A stretch of 64,000 bases of DNA, taken from contig JAJEKV010000044.1 in assembly GCA_021234155.1 (NCBI GenBank), positions 10,698,777 to 10,762,776 on the forward strand, in the 5' to 3' direction. This DNA comes from Isoetes taiwanensis. Its lineage: Eukaryota; Streptophyta; Lycopodiopsida; Isoetales; Isoetaceae. Below the pieces are notes generated by a model. That model was given only the letters and a program-made list of their open reading frames with translations. It was not told the origin of the DNA and ran no database searches. This document shows, piece by piece, positions 22,256 to 35,139 of the stretch; the first letter of the stretch is position 1; the number at the start of each line of letters is the position of its first letter. The position numbers and the translations under genes are program-made.

Positions 22256-23183
22256 TGTGAAGGTACCCTAATCGGTTGTTTGCTACTAATTCTTTCCATT
22301 CCATCAGGCTGTGAGTTCATGCACTTTGCGAGTTCCGACGCATATTCTATCAGGTATGATTAGGAAAAAAACTGCGAAGTCAGGATCTTTTTTCTTTTGC
22401 TACTATTTCCATTTGGAATGTTCTCCTATTATTCCTTTCAACACATTAATCTATACCATTCATACCATATATTGACAGCATATTCTTGAAACACCACAAG
22501 TTCGCCTAGGGTTTGCCCTTGGGGCAATCCAAAAAGAAAAATCCTTATATAGCAACTTTTGTAAGGAATATTTGCCAAAGCGAAAACAACCATAAGACGA
22601 GATAGGGACATTATTAATATGGAAATCTTTCTTATTGCAGTCCAACATAGTCCAAGCCAAAAAAAAGCCCATAAGAGTTTGGGTTTGCTCTTAGGTCAGC
22701 ATAATTTATATTTCTTTTGTCTATTAGTACACAGTCTCAACATAGGCAGCAGACATTTCTACAACCCTTTAAGAACAGAAGCTCTAGAACAATCAGTTCC
22801 AGAATCAACAAGAGATTCAGAATACCAAAAACAACTTACCAACATCAAATTCCACCAAAACATTCTCACTGTTGAAAGGTACCCAACACGATCCGAACCG
22901 CCGACAAATCCAAGGCAAAGAAGCGTGATGCAAAGATTAGTAGGAACAAGATAGTTCTGGGACGTAATGCCGAACTATTCTTACCACCGAAATGCGCAGA
23001 TGGATAGAGGGAAATTTGCGGAAAGAAGAGGAAGGGATTTTGTAGCAGAGGCTAAGGTTTTGGAAGGTCATGTTGGGGAGGGGGGAGGAGTTGAGGGTGG
23101 AAAAAACCTGAGGAAGTGTCATGAGGGGGGCTTATAGAGGGAGTGTTGGAGGGTAGAGTATGTGGAGCCTGAGGCATGTAGAG
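22256..23183 (-). pseudogene. Aspartic-protease-fold gene copy 1, 3' part
   Basis: On the minus strand, 23183 down to about 22774 encodes the C-terminal lobe seen at 52770-53193: FSTLNSSPLPNMTFQNLSLC, YKIPSSSFRKFPSIHL, then NVLVEFDVGK with frame changes. The remainder to 22256 is the 3' flank shared with 53194-53690. The coding half is interrupted at 23183 by a large insertion. The 5' half continues at 40306. Several frameshifts make it non-functional. Confidence 0.8.
23176..23183. repeat. Left copy of 8-bp target site duplication (ATGTAGAG)
   Basis: ATGTAGAG is present here and at 40306-40313, but only once (as CTCTACAT) at the equivalent place in the uninterrupted gene near 52770. This brackets the 23184-40305 insertion. 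Confidence 0.75.
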
Positions 23184-23217
23184 CCAAATTATATACTAAT
23201 CTGTTAGACTCTCAAGA

Positions 23218-23310
23218 CTGGAAACCTCCCCAATTTTCCAATATGGAAACCTCCCGAGCTTTCCATGGAAGCATGGGGAGGTTTCCATTTACGAAAATTG
23301 GGGAGGTCCA
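23218..23310. repeat. Left subterminal repeats (GGAAACCTCCCC type)
   Basis: Two forward and two reverse-complement copies of a ~20-bp unit around GGAAACCTCCC are followed by GGGGAGGTTTCC. The same unit forms the longer array at 39809-40285. Confidence 0.8.
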
Positions 23311-26080
23311 ATGAGATTAGAATTTTTTGATAACGAGATCATAAATGCCAGAATTTAATATGAACGACGAGATTGATTGAATTGGCCCTTTCCCTGATTT
23401 CGTAGATGGAGCTCCTTTCAGAAAGCAAAACGTAAACGCTGAAAACTCTAAAGTATTCAACTCGATTCAAGTGGAGGCCCTTTGCCATAGCACCACTGCA
23501 AGATGCCTTGAGCTCGGCCCATTTGGATAGGGTGGCAATTTTTGGAGAATCCTTCACTTTTTCGTAGAGACCCTTTGCATTTGCGCTCAAAGGTCGCAAT
23601 GTTCCCCGGATTGGAAAGCAAGATGTTTTTGCCTAAAGATGTTCCCGCCAATGGTTTTCAAGAGGTAAATGTGCTTGTGTTTAGGGTCCCATACATTGAT
23701 CTCGTCGCAGAACTTCCACCAACTATTTCTCAACTATTATTTTTTTATTAGGATCCTTTGGAGTACTTGGTAATTTACAATAGCTTGGTCTAGTGAACCG
23801 CTTGAGTATACCCCGATGATTTGTAAGGATAATGCCTCGTCTCCGATTGGTATTCCCTGCTTGAGGTAGGTTACTTGAGTTTATCTCATGTATTTTGCCC
23901 CTAAGTTAAGTTCCGCCCACAAGAATCAAGCATGTGAGAGCTCTATAGCAAGTGGTCATCGAAAGCAATGGAGCCGCAAATGTCGGATCCCTTTCGATTG
24001 CCATGAATAATACTCTTATCCGCAGCATTTAAGTGCTAGATGCCAAGTATTATGATATGGATCGCCACTTTGTTAAGGTGTTCACACATTGTAATGCATC
24101 GTAGCCATTGGTCCGCACGATCTCTCAGAAATTTTATTCCTCGCAGTTAGTTGAATCCATTTAAGTAAAATATTGATTATTTTATTATTGAAGAATTTGT
24201 TACCTACGCCTGCACTGAAAAGTGACTAGTAATGTCAAGTATTGCTTGTGATTCATTTTACATGAATGGTTTAGCAGCTTGCATGCTCGACGAAGGTAAG
24301 GCATCTTTGAAGTTGCCACTACCATGGTACGTGCTGGTGGTTTGCCTATTTTCTTTTTTTTTTTTACCAAACTCTTTATGCATGGTGTGCCAATTTGAAT
24401 AAAACATCAATAAAACTCTTATATAATAATGTTTTTCGCTGGACAATTGGAGTTCTTGGCTGATTTGCATCCTCTCGGCCTTGTCGCCCAGAGGATGTTC
24501 ATGGATGTCGGGTACAATTGCCCTTTCCTCTTGTAAGTGTGCAAACCAAAAGAATGTCTTCCTTGGTGTTTTGAAAGCATCATTGTTAACCTTTTGGCAA
24601 ACATAAGTGAGGACAAAGTTGGGGTGCTATCAACATTGAGAAGGATGTGGATGGTCTCAGACCCTATGAACCCCCGCAAAGTTTGCAAAGGTAAAAAATC
24701 AACCCTTGCTTCTTCCATGTGCAAGTAGGGCATGTATTGAGTTGCTTCTTCGCACCGAGTGCGTGATCATGGCAAAGCATGTTATTGTTATTGGGCATTG
24801 CACCCTTTATAGGCAAACCCATCGCATTATTGCTCCATGTATGTCAACTGCTGTTTTTTTTCCAGCTTTAGTTGTGATAGCTTTTGCTAATGTTATATCG
24901 CCTTTATTCCAAATACGATGTAACCGTGGATCGTGGGTACACTCTTTTTACCCCAAATCCTCAGAGATATAATAAAGAAGGTTTATAGTAATTGCCGCAA
25001 ATGAGTCCCCCATTTAGTTCATAGTGAATGGCTTAAGCCCGAGAGTCAAGTGCTTTGATAATGAGCTCTAATCAAATTGTGGTAAAACTTTTAAACCATT
25101 GATTATCTCTAATTAGCAAAAATGTTTCACCATGACATTTATTCTATTGCTTTTCTAGGATCCCTCTTCTCCCACCGGGTGATCGAGTAGTTGGTGACGC
25201 TTGTTACACGAAGCATGTGCAATTAAGCGTCAGAATAACTCCCTGCTCCAGTGGAATGGGATCAATTACTATTACAATGCTCCTTCAAAATATATTGAAG
25301 TCGTTTAAGAGAGCTATTAAATTTGAACATGCATAGCATGCTACTAGATGATTTTCCCCTCTCTCAGACATGCACATCATTTATCAAACACAAGGTAGTT
25401 CCTTCACTTGATAGTTATTTTACATCAACAATCTTTGTTTGAGGAATTGATGATAAAAGAAGCTTGATATTATTGTTAGACTAATTTGGAGCTTGTGTGA
25501 CAACACTTGTGTGTTTTGTTCTTACATACAATACTACATTTGAATTGCAGCCAATTTTCCTTCCAAGTGCTAATTGCTAGGAGGGAGTAAACAGACAGCC
25601 CGGAGATATAACCCAATCTGATTCTCTGCATTTTGGCACAGGTCTGGAGTTGGTACTCTTCATCTTGGAACTGCCAAGAAAAATGGTTTCTATTTTCCGC
25701 TTTGGTTTATGTTGCTTGTACTCTCTTACCTTTGGCTCGAAAGGATTGTTGGTTTTTTTTTATCTTTGGATGTCTGGCATATTTCCAAAGATTATGTAAA
25801 ACAAGAATATACACTGAACTGAAAAATGCTTCTCGTTTTAGACTTTAATCTTACAAGAAATTTATCTCAGTGGTCAAGGCCCCTGCTAACATTTCTATCT
25901 ATGACTCGTTGGATTAAACTCATTGTCCAACATTTAATAATGCAATTAAGCCCTTTTTAAGTTATCGCCTTAGAAAAGATCATTTTGGTTATCTACCATA
26001 CAAATTCATCTACGACGTGCATAACTTCTAGTTCATGTTTGCATTGAACATTTCTCTATACTGGGGAATTGGACGCATTG
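23311..26080. other. Interior of the DNA-transposon-like element, no recognised gene
   Basis: About 2.8 kb with only short ORFs on both strands, such as 24438-24733 minus and 25633-25848 plus. I recognise no transposase, RT or host domain. Base composition is near neutral with T-rich patches, so an intron-rich decayed transposase or captured sequence is possible. Confidence 0.4.
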
Positions 26081-27631
26081 TGACGTCCCCTACTCGTATA
26101 CGGTGCACTCACCGTATACAAACAGGAGTTCTTCCCCCACACCAGCTCCATGCTGATACAGGCCCTCCACATATCACAGCACCTGCAACGAGTCTCCCTG
26201 GGGGAGAGTGAAGGTGTCATTCTACCCCCGTCTCCCCTTGTAGGGCCTACCTAGGAAGTTTAAACATACATGTCAAGAGCACATACATCAACATCCTGTG
26301 ACTATCTCAAGGATGGTCCCTCATATCTCCGCATAGACAAAGATCAGCACATATCACATAGGGGATCCTACCCAAGGCTCGCACTCAAAGGATGACCGAC
26401 GGGCTGGCCTCCGTGAGTTCGCTGCATGCAATTCATGGCAATGGATTTGGCTGGCATAAGAACATGGCATAGGTTGTCCACTCCATCCGCCTCTTCCCTG
26501 CACACTTTGGCGAGTAGGGTCAAAAGTGTTGGGACCTCGATCAGAAGCCCGCCGATGCATAGCCGGGCTGGGCTATTCCCGGTCTCATCCTCCCGCCCGG
26601 GGGGCAGGTAGGGATCACCCCTCCTGAGATCTACATGCTAACCAAGGTGACTAGAGGGCCACCGCCTCGTGATTCGACCGGGAACCCACTGAAAGTGCAC
26701 ACCACTTCACGGCAACAGCCCATGCCTTACCCGACACTCGGTAAGCCATTAGACCTAGTCACAATGATCCCCGTAGGCTTTACACACCGGGGATCGCTCA
26801 AGAGTCGACATGAACCTCCTTTTTAGCCGGGCCCGCCCCTTCACCCACAACCCGTGGTGGCTCTTTGCACACAAAGTTCTAATCTACAAAGGTGCTAGAG
26901 AGGCTACTCTAGGAGCATCAACTACAAGCTTTAGGGCCTCTACCCCCCCTCCCAATACAAGGAGTTCACGTAAATACATCATCCAAATATATCATGTAAG
27001 AACTAAAGAACTAGATCCAATCATAGAGTTAGGTTCTTTAGTTAGTGTCCTAGATCTAAGATCTAGATAACTGATTATGGGCAATTTAATAGTCTAAACC
27101 CACCCATTCTATGACTAGAAGACGGTTTAAGCTTTAAATTGACCAAATACCTGATCCTTGAGTGGTTCTCCCGACCGAGTTCAACCATCCCGCCGAAAAT
27201 GATCAATTCTGTGGAAACCGATGGCGAAATTCGCTTGGGCAAGCTGCTCGGGAGGCGCTTTTGCCCCGGGCAGCCAAAAACTCGAAGCTCTAAAACCCTA
27301 AGGACTAAAAACTAGCAAGCTAGGGTTTTCCTACCCTAAATAGACATGGGGTTTAGGCTAGGGTTTCCACCACCCAATTTGGCATGTGGGATAATTGAAA
27401 AGGCCCCACTTGCCTTTTTAGTGGCTAGGGTGGCAAAATATGCCAACATGGAAAGGTGTGTTCTCATTAATGTGCACATGTGCACATTAATAATATATGA
27501 ACACTCCTAGCAAGTTGCCCCCTAGGGCTACTTAATTGGTTATCCGCTGGCATACACGCCAATCGGGTGGCGGTAATGCCGACGTGGCAAAGATAATGTA
27601 CGCCCCGGAGCCGATATCGGCCGGAACGCCA
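26081..27631 (-). repeat. 3' LTR of the gypsy element
   Basis: It matches 37645-39123. On the minus strand it starts TGGCGTTCCGG right after a polypurine tract (GGTGGGGAGAATG, 27632-27645) and ends GACGTCA. The central part (26970-27160) is well conserved with transitions. The GC-rich parts differ by many short indels. Confidence 0.85.
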
Positions 27632-27650
27632 CATTCTCCCCACCTTGAAA
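27632..27650 (-). promoter_or_regulatory. Polypurine tract of the gypsy element
   Basis: The minus strand reads CAAGGTGGGGAGAATG directly before TGGCG of the LTR, a standard gypsy PPT context. Confidence 0.7.
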
Positions 27651-28484
27651 TGATGCCGCCCGCAGATCGGGGTCTCCCACCTTGGGATCTTCCTAACCCG
27701 CAACCCCGCAATCAACGGATACCTACAATATAATCTTTATACATTTATCACGAGATACTCTAAGGTAATTACTTTTAGAACATTATTACGCTATTATATT
27801 ATGGAATACTTATCAATTCATAACACCATTAACAAGTTATTCACTATGTTAAGTTAGACAAAATTTCAAAGATTTCATATCTATAATTATCGTCCGAGGT
27901 ACTTTTCATTCCTTGCAACACATTCCAACAAAACTTGTGTTGTAAGTCTTCGTAGCTCGACCTCCTTGCCCTCCCGAGCGCCCACCGGCCTCGCAGTCGA
28001 CACTACGTTAGTACCGCTTTAATTGTTTAATAAATTTTGCTATATGGTGACCACCCCACCTATCTACATGAATGCATGGCTAATCTCCTGCCAGAGGAAG
28101 AGGATGAATCTTCCATAATGGTCCGGGACATAGCCTATATGCCTATATGCCACTCATGCCTACACCTCTAGTTGCCCAACAGGAGGATATCCTTCCTGCT
28201 GCATGAAGGATGGATTCCTCCTATCAAAGCATATATGGGGCTAAAGGTGCTTTCCCTATCAATGCATTCCTTAATGACCTCTTTTCTTCTCGAGGCCGCC
28301 TTCCGTGGGGACGTAAGTAGACTTTCTAATCTACCTTCCACTTCAAGCGGAAACGCTGTCATGCCTACATTGACATTACACCACGCCCAGAGATCACCGT
28401 AGTGGTCTCATCATCATCGGGTAATACAAAGATGCTGCACCCATACCAAGCATAGGTTGCATGCGAGATTAATCTATACAAGAA

Positions 28485-29060
28485 TTAACCCACGCAAATC
28501 GACATGCCCGAGCCGATTTCTTCGGAGATGACCTTGCCAGCCCCATTGCTCCATAAATTGTGGGTACTGCTTTTACCAAATCCTTTCTTAAGTACCCACG
28601 CATGCCTTCCACCGGGTAAGTGTTTCCACTTGACCAAGCATTGAGGAACTCCGACCTCCTTGTCTTCTTTTGAAAGCTTTATCAAGAATCATTTCGAACT
28701 ATTTCCACCTGCTTCCTCCGCTATTTCCAACAACGTTGGAGTGTCCAAAACTTCGCCTGGATTTGGAGTATGCTTCTTCAACAAACTCACGCGGAAGACC
28801 TTATGAATCTTTAGGTGTGCCGGGCAATTTAACTTGTAGGATTGATTACCTACTCTCTTGATTATTCAAGGGGTCCAGCCACCTTGGAGCAAGCTTCTTG
28901 CAATTGCCAATCCCGAAGCCACCGCTTTTACCTTTATCTTGAGCCATACATCATCTCCAACTTTGAACTCTCTTACCGCTCGATGCTTATCTACGATGCT
29001 CTTTTGTCGACTTCTTGTCGCTAGCGTATACCCTCGAACCTCTTCCACGAAGCCGCCGAT
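28485..29060 (-). pseudogene. Gypsy integrase C-terminus and chromodomain-like tail
   Basis: The minus strand gives SIVDKHRAVREFKVGDDVWLKI (the post-integrase GPY/F-type region, about 28990-28925), then SYKLNCPAHLKIHKVFRVSLL with frame changes. The next segment is VPQCLVKWKHLPGG (28650-28600), followed by W. The LVKWK.LP..(A/H)W pattern is that of a chromodomain remnant, pointing to a chromovirus. Frameshifts separate the pieces. Confidence 0.7.
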
Positions 29061-29099
29061 ATCGCCAACATCCGCTGCAAACTTCTACTTTTGACACGG

Positions 29100-29615
29100 G
29101 TTGTGCCAAGTGTCCGGAGTTAGGCACCGATAGCCATAATTGATCATAAATGGCTACATTTGGGACGATTCCCGCTTGGTGCTATTGTATGCAAACCCAC
29201 CAAGTGAATAAATTCTTCCCACATACTTTGCTTATTCCGCATATAGTTTCAGAGCATGTCTTCTAAGATCCTCGCTGGTCCGCCCGTCCGCCATCCGTCT
29301 GGAGGATGATACGCCGTGCTCATGGATAGCTTGGTCTGAATTGTCGCAAAGAGGTCTTGCCAAAAGGCACTCATGAACTTCGATCTCCTCCGGAGATAAT
29401 CTCCTTTGGCATGCCATGAAGCCTCAAGATCTCTTTTTGGTGAAGAGCTTTGTCGTATCCATAGTCAGATTCTGTGGTCCCGCAAGGCACAAAATGTGCC
29501 ATCTTTGACAACTTGTCGACCACTACCATCAAGGCATCCTTGCTCTCTCGCCGTTTTGGGAGTCCCGTGGATGAAATCCATGCCGATACCTCCCACTTAG
29601 CATTTGGCACCGCTA
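29100..29615 (-). pseudogene. Gypsy integrase catalytic core
   Basis: Minus strand: WISSTGLPKRRESKDALMVVV DKLSKMAHFVP-type sequence from about 29600, EILRLHGMPKEIIS near 29400, then SDQAIHEHG and ADGRTSEDLRRHAL (29330-29260), and FAYNSTK with PFMINYGYRCLTPDTWHNP near 29200-29100. These correspond to the DFITGLP, KEIVRLHGVP and HPQTDGQ(S/T)E blocks of gypsy integrases. The core is out of frame in several places. Confidence 0.75.
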
Positions 29616-29844
29616 ATGGCTCTAATGCCCCCGAATTAAGTCGCTTTCGCTTTCGTCACGTATAGCCGACATTCCTTGATGTAGCGAAGCTATTTGCTTT
29701 TCATTCCCCGCCAATAATAATAGCCGCCAAGACTTTGAAATATGTTTTCATGAATCCCGCATGGCCAGCCTATTGGGCTGTTGCAGCGTGTCATGGAGGA
29801 TCAACTTCCTTACACCCTGATGATTCGGCACGCACAACTTGTTC

Positions 29845-30420
29845 TTATGGTATAACAGTTGCCTTCCTTCTTATAATGCTTGAAGGCCTCCCCCGCTTTT
29901 TATCCGTTCTAGCCTCCTTAGAGAGGCTTGCCCATACTTCCCCGGAATCCACATCCGCTGGCAAGGACTCTTCAATCCTCTTACCAAAGTCGCTGGAGAG
30001 CCGCCGAAATTGCGCTGCAATGCACTCTAGTTGTCGTGGATGCCTTGAAAGCGATCTGCTACCACATTGAGTTTCCCGCTTGTAGACTATATCAAAGTCA
30101 GATTCCTCGAGGAACTCCATCCATCTCCGCCGCCCCAGATTGAGGTGTGGTTGCGGAATACATATTGAGGCTCATGGTCTGTGATCCAATTGGAACTTCC
30201 TTCCCAAGAGGTAGTGCTTCCATATTCTTAACGCCGGACAACTGCAAGCAATTCCCGATCGTGGCAAGCAGTAGCGCCCCTCTAAGGCTGTTCATCTTCC
30301 CCGAATCATACGCTACCACACGCTTCTTCTTGCATAAGCACCGCACTGTAGCTATCTTACTCGCATCCGCTGCTACAAGCTTATCTTTCTCCCGGTCCGG
30401 GCAGTGGTTAAGATCGGGCT
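29845..30420 (-). pseudogene. Gypsy RNase H
   Basis: Minus strand: DASKIATVRCLCKKKRVVAY (30365-30305), SGKMNSL, then TDHEPQYVF-like sequence in another frame, MEFLEESDFDIVYKRE (30120-30075) and SLSRHPRQLECIA, matching the ADALSR block that ends gypsy RNase H. It is broken by frame changes. Confidence 0.75.
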
Positions 30421-30539
30421 GTTGTTAAAGCTTCCTTCAACAATTCAAATCCCTTTTGGCTTTCTTGTGCCAATGCTCTACCCAATTTTCACCTTCTCGC
30501 CTCGCCGTCCGTTAATCCGGTGTTATCTTAGCAAAGTTC

Positions 30540-31240
30540 TTCACCTAACTTCCCGTAGTACCCCGCTAGACCGAAAAAACTTCTCGACCTCGCGGTAATA
30601 TTCTTCGGGCCCGCCACCGAATCATCGCTTCAATCTTGGCGGGGTCCGCCGAGATGCCTTCTCTGCCGAGATCACATGACCAAGGTATTCCACCTTTCTC
30701 TCGCGGCGGCGGCACTTCACAACTTGGGCGCATAACCGTGCCTCCTCAACTTCTAGCACCCTTCTCAAGTGTTGCACGTGTTTTCAAGGGATCTGCTATA
30801 CACCAAAATGTCATCAAAGAAAACAATCACAAAGGTGTCCAGAACTCCCTCAAGATATCGCTCATGAGCCTCATGAACGCTATGGGGCATTTGATAAGCC
30901 GAAAGGCATCACCGTGAACTCATAATGCCCATACCAAGGCCCCGGCGGGCCTTGTGGATATCCTCCTCCTTTATCCTTATCTCGATGATAACCCCGACCT
31001 TAAGTCGATTTTGAGAAGATCTTTGCTCCTTGAAGCTGATCCATCAAGTCGCCTCGATCTTGGAAGCGATACTTGTTCTTAATGGTGTGCTTATTCAACT
31101 GCCTATAGTCTATGCACATTCTCAAAGATCCATCCTTCTTCTTGACAAAAAGAATGGGCGCCCCAAACGGCGTAGACACTAGGTCTAATGAAACCTAGGT
31201 CGAGCAGCCCCGCAATCGCTTTTTAGTCTCGGCAACTCCC
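30540..31240 (-). pseudogene. Gypsy reverse transcriptase
   Basis: Minus strand: [20 protein letters not shown] (31150-31090), then [14 protein letters not shown], then FRLIKCPIAFMRLMSDIL (30910-30850). The active-site block FVIVFFDDILVYS follows (about 30830-30790, FFDD in place of YLDD), then EGISADPAKIEAM (30660-30620). All are classic gypsy RT signatures in conserved order, with frameshifts between them. Confidence 0.85.
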
Positions 31241-31479
31241 CGCTGTCATTCTATATGGAGCCTTGCTTGTCGGTTTTGTTCCCTGCTCGAAAGTGCTATC
31301 TCGCACTCGACTTCTATAAGGAGGGAGCTGCTTGATCTCATCCGAAAGAGATCGTGGAACTCCGCGATCAACTTAGCTATTTGCCTCGCAACTTGTCGAG
31401 CATCTTGTCTTCTTTTGCTTCCTTCCAATTCGCTCACTAATCTCAAGCTTGAAGATGTATGCTACCCCGCTCACTCTTG

Positions 31480-31860
31480 ATGCACTTGAACAAACCGCTT
31501 AGAAGACATACACCGCATGATGGGGACAACTTTTTACCTGTTATCTCAATGATCTTGCCGCCGGGTGTTGGGAAGGTCACCTTCCGCTTCCACAATCAAT
31601 AATGGCCCCTCGCTGGTCCAAGGTACCCATACCTATTATCAAGTCATATTTGCCGATGCTCATTACCTCCGCCTATCCGGATCTTAATCCCCGCAAGTCG
31701 ATGTCAAAGTTGATTCTTTTACCCGGCCGCCATTTTATCGCTCCACTTGCTAAGACAACGGCCTTGGCTTTGACTTTAATGGTTTCAACTTCAACATTTG
31801 AACCATTCTCGGGAGATGCAAAGTTATGGCTACTTCCCCGAATCTATTAGGACTATAAAT
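31480..31860 (-). pseudogene. Gypsy protease-like region
   Basis: Minus strand around 31660-31600 reads YDLIIGMGTLDQRGAIIDC, matching the (Y)D(V/L)I(L/I)GM.WL segment after the DSG motif of gypsy aspartic proteases. INFDIDLRG and AEVMSIG lie just upstream. The DSGA motif itself is not clearly readable. Confidence 0.6.
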
Positions 31861-31924
31861 GACTTGGCCTTGGCCTTTCCCAATCGTGGAAATTACTTTA
31901 TACCGCTCTCTCGCTTGCTCAGAT

Positions 31925-34440
31925 CTATTGGCGGCAAAGATATGACACTTCACCCCCGGTCGTAGTCGGCCTCCTCGCCGCCGCCGCCGCATGTAAAGTG
32001 TCCCAATTCTCCCAACTCGCTAAGGCCAGACTCATGACATATGGGCGCTTTGTCGCCCTATGGCCCGCTGGAAAACACCTGGCAAAGCTGCTTTTCGTGC
32101 ACTCCTCGCCGTTTTCCTTGGCATGGCTCGCGAAAAGGATCGCGACCGCTTTGGGAGTAGTTTGACCCTTCCCGCTTTGTCTTTGAAGGACACCCGCTTT
32201 TCTCCCCGCCTGCTTCCCTTTGATTGCCACTATATGGGCTCTTAGCTGGTCCCGGCCGGCCGTTTCGCTAAAACCGCCACGCCTTGCCTTTATCTTGGTA
32301 ATATCGTTGCCTCTCGCCTGGCTATTCTCAGGTCCCGCCCCTTGTAAGCTTATTGCCTTGACCTCGCCTCCGATACCGCTCTAGGGTTTATTGCCCTACA
32401 AGCTTACGGATCTCCTCATTCGACCTTCAATGTAGCTTTCCAATCGATGCTTCACCTAACTTTGGCACATACAAATTTTAGCCTCATAAATTCCTCCTCG
32501 TATTTCTCATCGACTTGTTGCCTTGTCGCAACCTCAGAGAACCGGCCGATCATACCGACTTGTGCTCTCTTGAACGTAATGGCGCTTTGAAGGCTTTAGC
32601 AAACTTCTTGAACCCGCAAGCATCCCCGCTAAGCCATGAGCCTTGGCATAGCCCTTTCCACCAAATGCGTATCGCCCCTTCAGTTCGGCCTGCTAAGCAC
32701 CCCGCTTTTATCCTTATCCTTCATACCATAGGCATTGCCAGATTCGCTATCTCGCTGCCAAGCCTCCTTCGCTCCATGCCCGACCTGTTCTCGCTGAGAA
32801 TTGCTCGAGCTTCCTCGCCTTCCAAACATTTCCCAATGCAGAGTCTACTTTCTTTCGAGGTAGTTCGAGGTTCTTGTGTCCTTGTCGTATTTCCGGTGGT
32901 TCCTTCGATACTTTCGGCCCTCGGTACATTCTAGACTTGGTCTCTGCATTATCTTTATCTTCCTTTGAATATTAATGCCCTTGACTTTTATTTTGATATT
33001 TGTACGGCTTTTAATGAAAATAAAATGAGAAAGTACCCAGCTCAAGTACCTAGGAGTCCAAGCCAAAAGGGACCTTCCCCTCTCCCTTTGTCGTCCTCTT
33101 CCCTGTTTCTACTGTTTCTCCTCGAACGGAAGTCCGATGAGCTTGAGCGCCTGGGAGTCCGAAGACCTTCTCTTGCTGCTACCTAATCGGAACTCCTTGG
33201 CCGCTTCCCTCGCCAGCGGGCTAGCAAGGCCTTTATCCTGCTCGAGGTCCGTCCCTCATTTGGCGATATTTCTTCTTCCGAGTCATTTGTCCAAACTCTT
33301 CAAGCAGTTTCCTTGCGGGCGGGGCTGGCGGGTGGCCTGCCTCTCAAGTTCCCCGCAGCTTGTCGCTTCTCCCCAGGCCAGCTCTAGCCGATACACAAGT
33401 GGTTCATATCTACATGGTTAGTTTTCCTTGCTTTGCATTATTTATGTTTGTTGGCATGGTTGAGGGGACACAAAATGTATCAACAAAACATTTATAGTGC
33501 AAGAGAATGTTATATTTATATTTTATATTACACTAATACAAGAACTTGCAACCATCGCTAATCACTTCGTTGATGCCTGAAGATGGATTATCCTCCAAGA
33601 ACTTTTTCACTTGGGCTGTTCCCACCGAATGGCCCAAGTTCCTAAGGACATTGGCTGGAGATCCACCCCTGTAATGCTCTTTGCTAAATCTTCTATTCTC
33701 GCGGGAGGTGTAAGTCGCCGCCACCGATGGGCCTTGCCTCGCCACCGTGAAGGTATGGCTAAGTCGAAGACGCCGAGTGCTACCGCTTCTTTCACCGTGA
33801 TTGCATACTCGGTATTAAGGGGTAGCCGCATGCCGGGCCGTAATCCCCGAGTGCAATCAGCAATCTATACTCTTCCTCGCCTGGGTGAACTTTAAGTGGA
33901 TAACCGCTATTCTTCCATCCATCAAAGAATGGCAGGTAATAGCGTGAATGACCCGCTGCTATGAGATGGGTCCTCGCCACTTGCATCCAGCTCAGGTTCC
34001 GCTCAAATCATCAACCTCCACCGGTGAGCTCCCCAAGTCCTTGATCAAGGTTTAAGCCCTCCCCGAGGTCGACTCGCCGCCCTATCCCCGGGAGGTTCTC
34101 ATGGGGACGAAGCTTGCTGCTAGGGGATGTTTGAGGTCGCATAACGGGATCCCCATCTGCCTCGAGAGCAAGGAACTCTTCCTCCTCCGTCGGTAGCTTG
34201 TTCTCAGCCTTTGTTCCGCCTCCATGATCTGCCTCGATGTTGCTGTAGGCTTGATGTCGGAGGTAAACTCTCCCGTAAGTGTCGGCTTCCCTTACTTGGA
34301 GGGGAAGTCGACTTCCCCTGGACGATGAAGTCGCCCAAGTCCGCTCTTCTGGAGTTGGTGCAGCAACTCCTTCAGGTCGGTATTCCCTTTCCCCGCAGAC
34401 CGAGGTTTTGAATGTCGCCAGAGCGTAGAAACTCCTCACC
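31925..34440 (-). pseudogene. Gypsy gag region with zinc-knuckle remnant
   Basis: Minus strand at about 32100-32040 reads RCFPAGHRATKRPYVMSLAL, a damaged CCHC knuckle (C..C.GH....C pattern with cysteines lost). Upstream lie charged Lys/Arg/Glu segments (32930-32750) and, at 33990-33610, LLIALGDYGPACGYPL, YAITVKEAVALGVFDLAIP and ARIEDLAKSITGVDLQPM. These last blocks look like genuine protein but are not recognised. They could be a divergent gag or captured sequence. Confidence 0.5.
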
Positions 34441-35139
34441 TTCGACGATAATGGGAGCTAGGCTTGTGATGCCTAACCCGAGGGGTGGCGCCACCTCGAG
34501 TCTCACGGCTTCTTTCAAGTCTTGCCACTCCCGCCTCGCTTGTCGCTGCCCTCCGGCTGGGTCGAGCTCAACATCGCTCCTTCCTCCTCCTGATTCCTGC
34601 TCATCCCAGTCTTCTTCCTTCCCTTCCCGCCCCGCTCGTTCACCGGTGAGGAGCCGCTGTTCTCACGCTACGGCTAATGGATCCACGCCCATGGGGAATA
34701 GAGGTTTCCCCACAATGTTCTCGCACGGGTGGGTGAGAAAAAGATTGCCGTGGCAGTTGAAAGAGAAGTACTTGGTCCCCGCTGGATGCTAGGACCATTG
34801 GCTCGTGTGCGGCGCTTTGTTTGTGAGGTATTTGGCGATGTTCGGGACATCGCCTAATGCCGCCTCATGGACCGCCTTAGGAACAAAATATCCTATACAA
34901 GGAGGGAGTTGCACTAGCTACGGTTCTACCCTAGCTTGAACCTCGGGCCAAGACTCTACTATAAGTCGGGGTCGCTGCAGCAGTTGCTTTGACGCCTACC
35001 TCCTTCCCCAAAAATCGAAGATTTGGTCGACGCCGGCCAAAGAAGATGAGCGCCCGGCGCCGTACTCATCTCCGAAATCAGAAGTTGCCATTGATTAATT
35101 GCGTAAGAAGGTAACAAATGGTTGCAAGAGCCACCTGGG

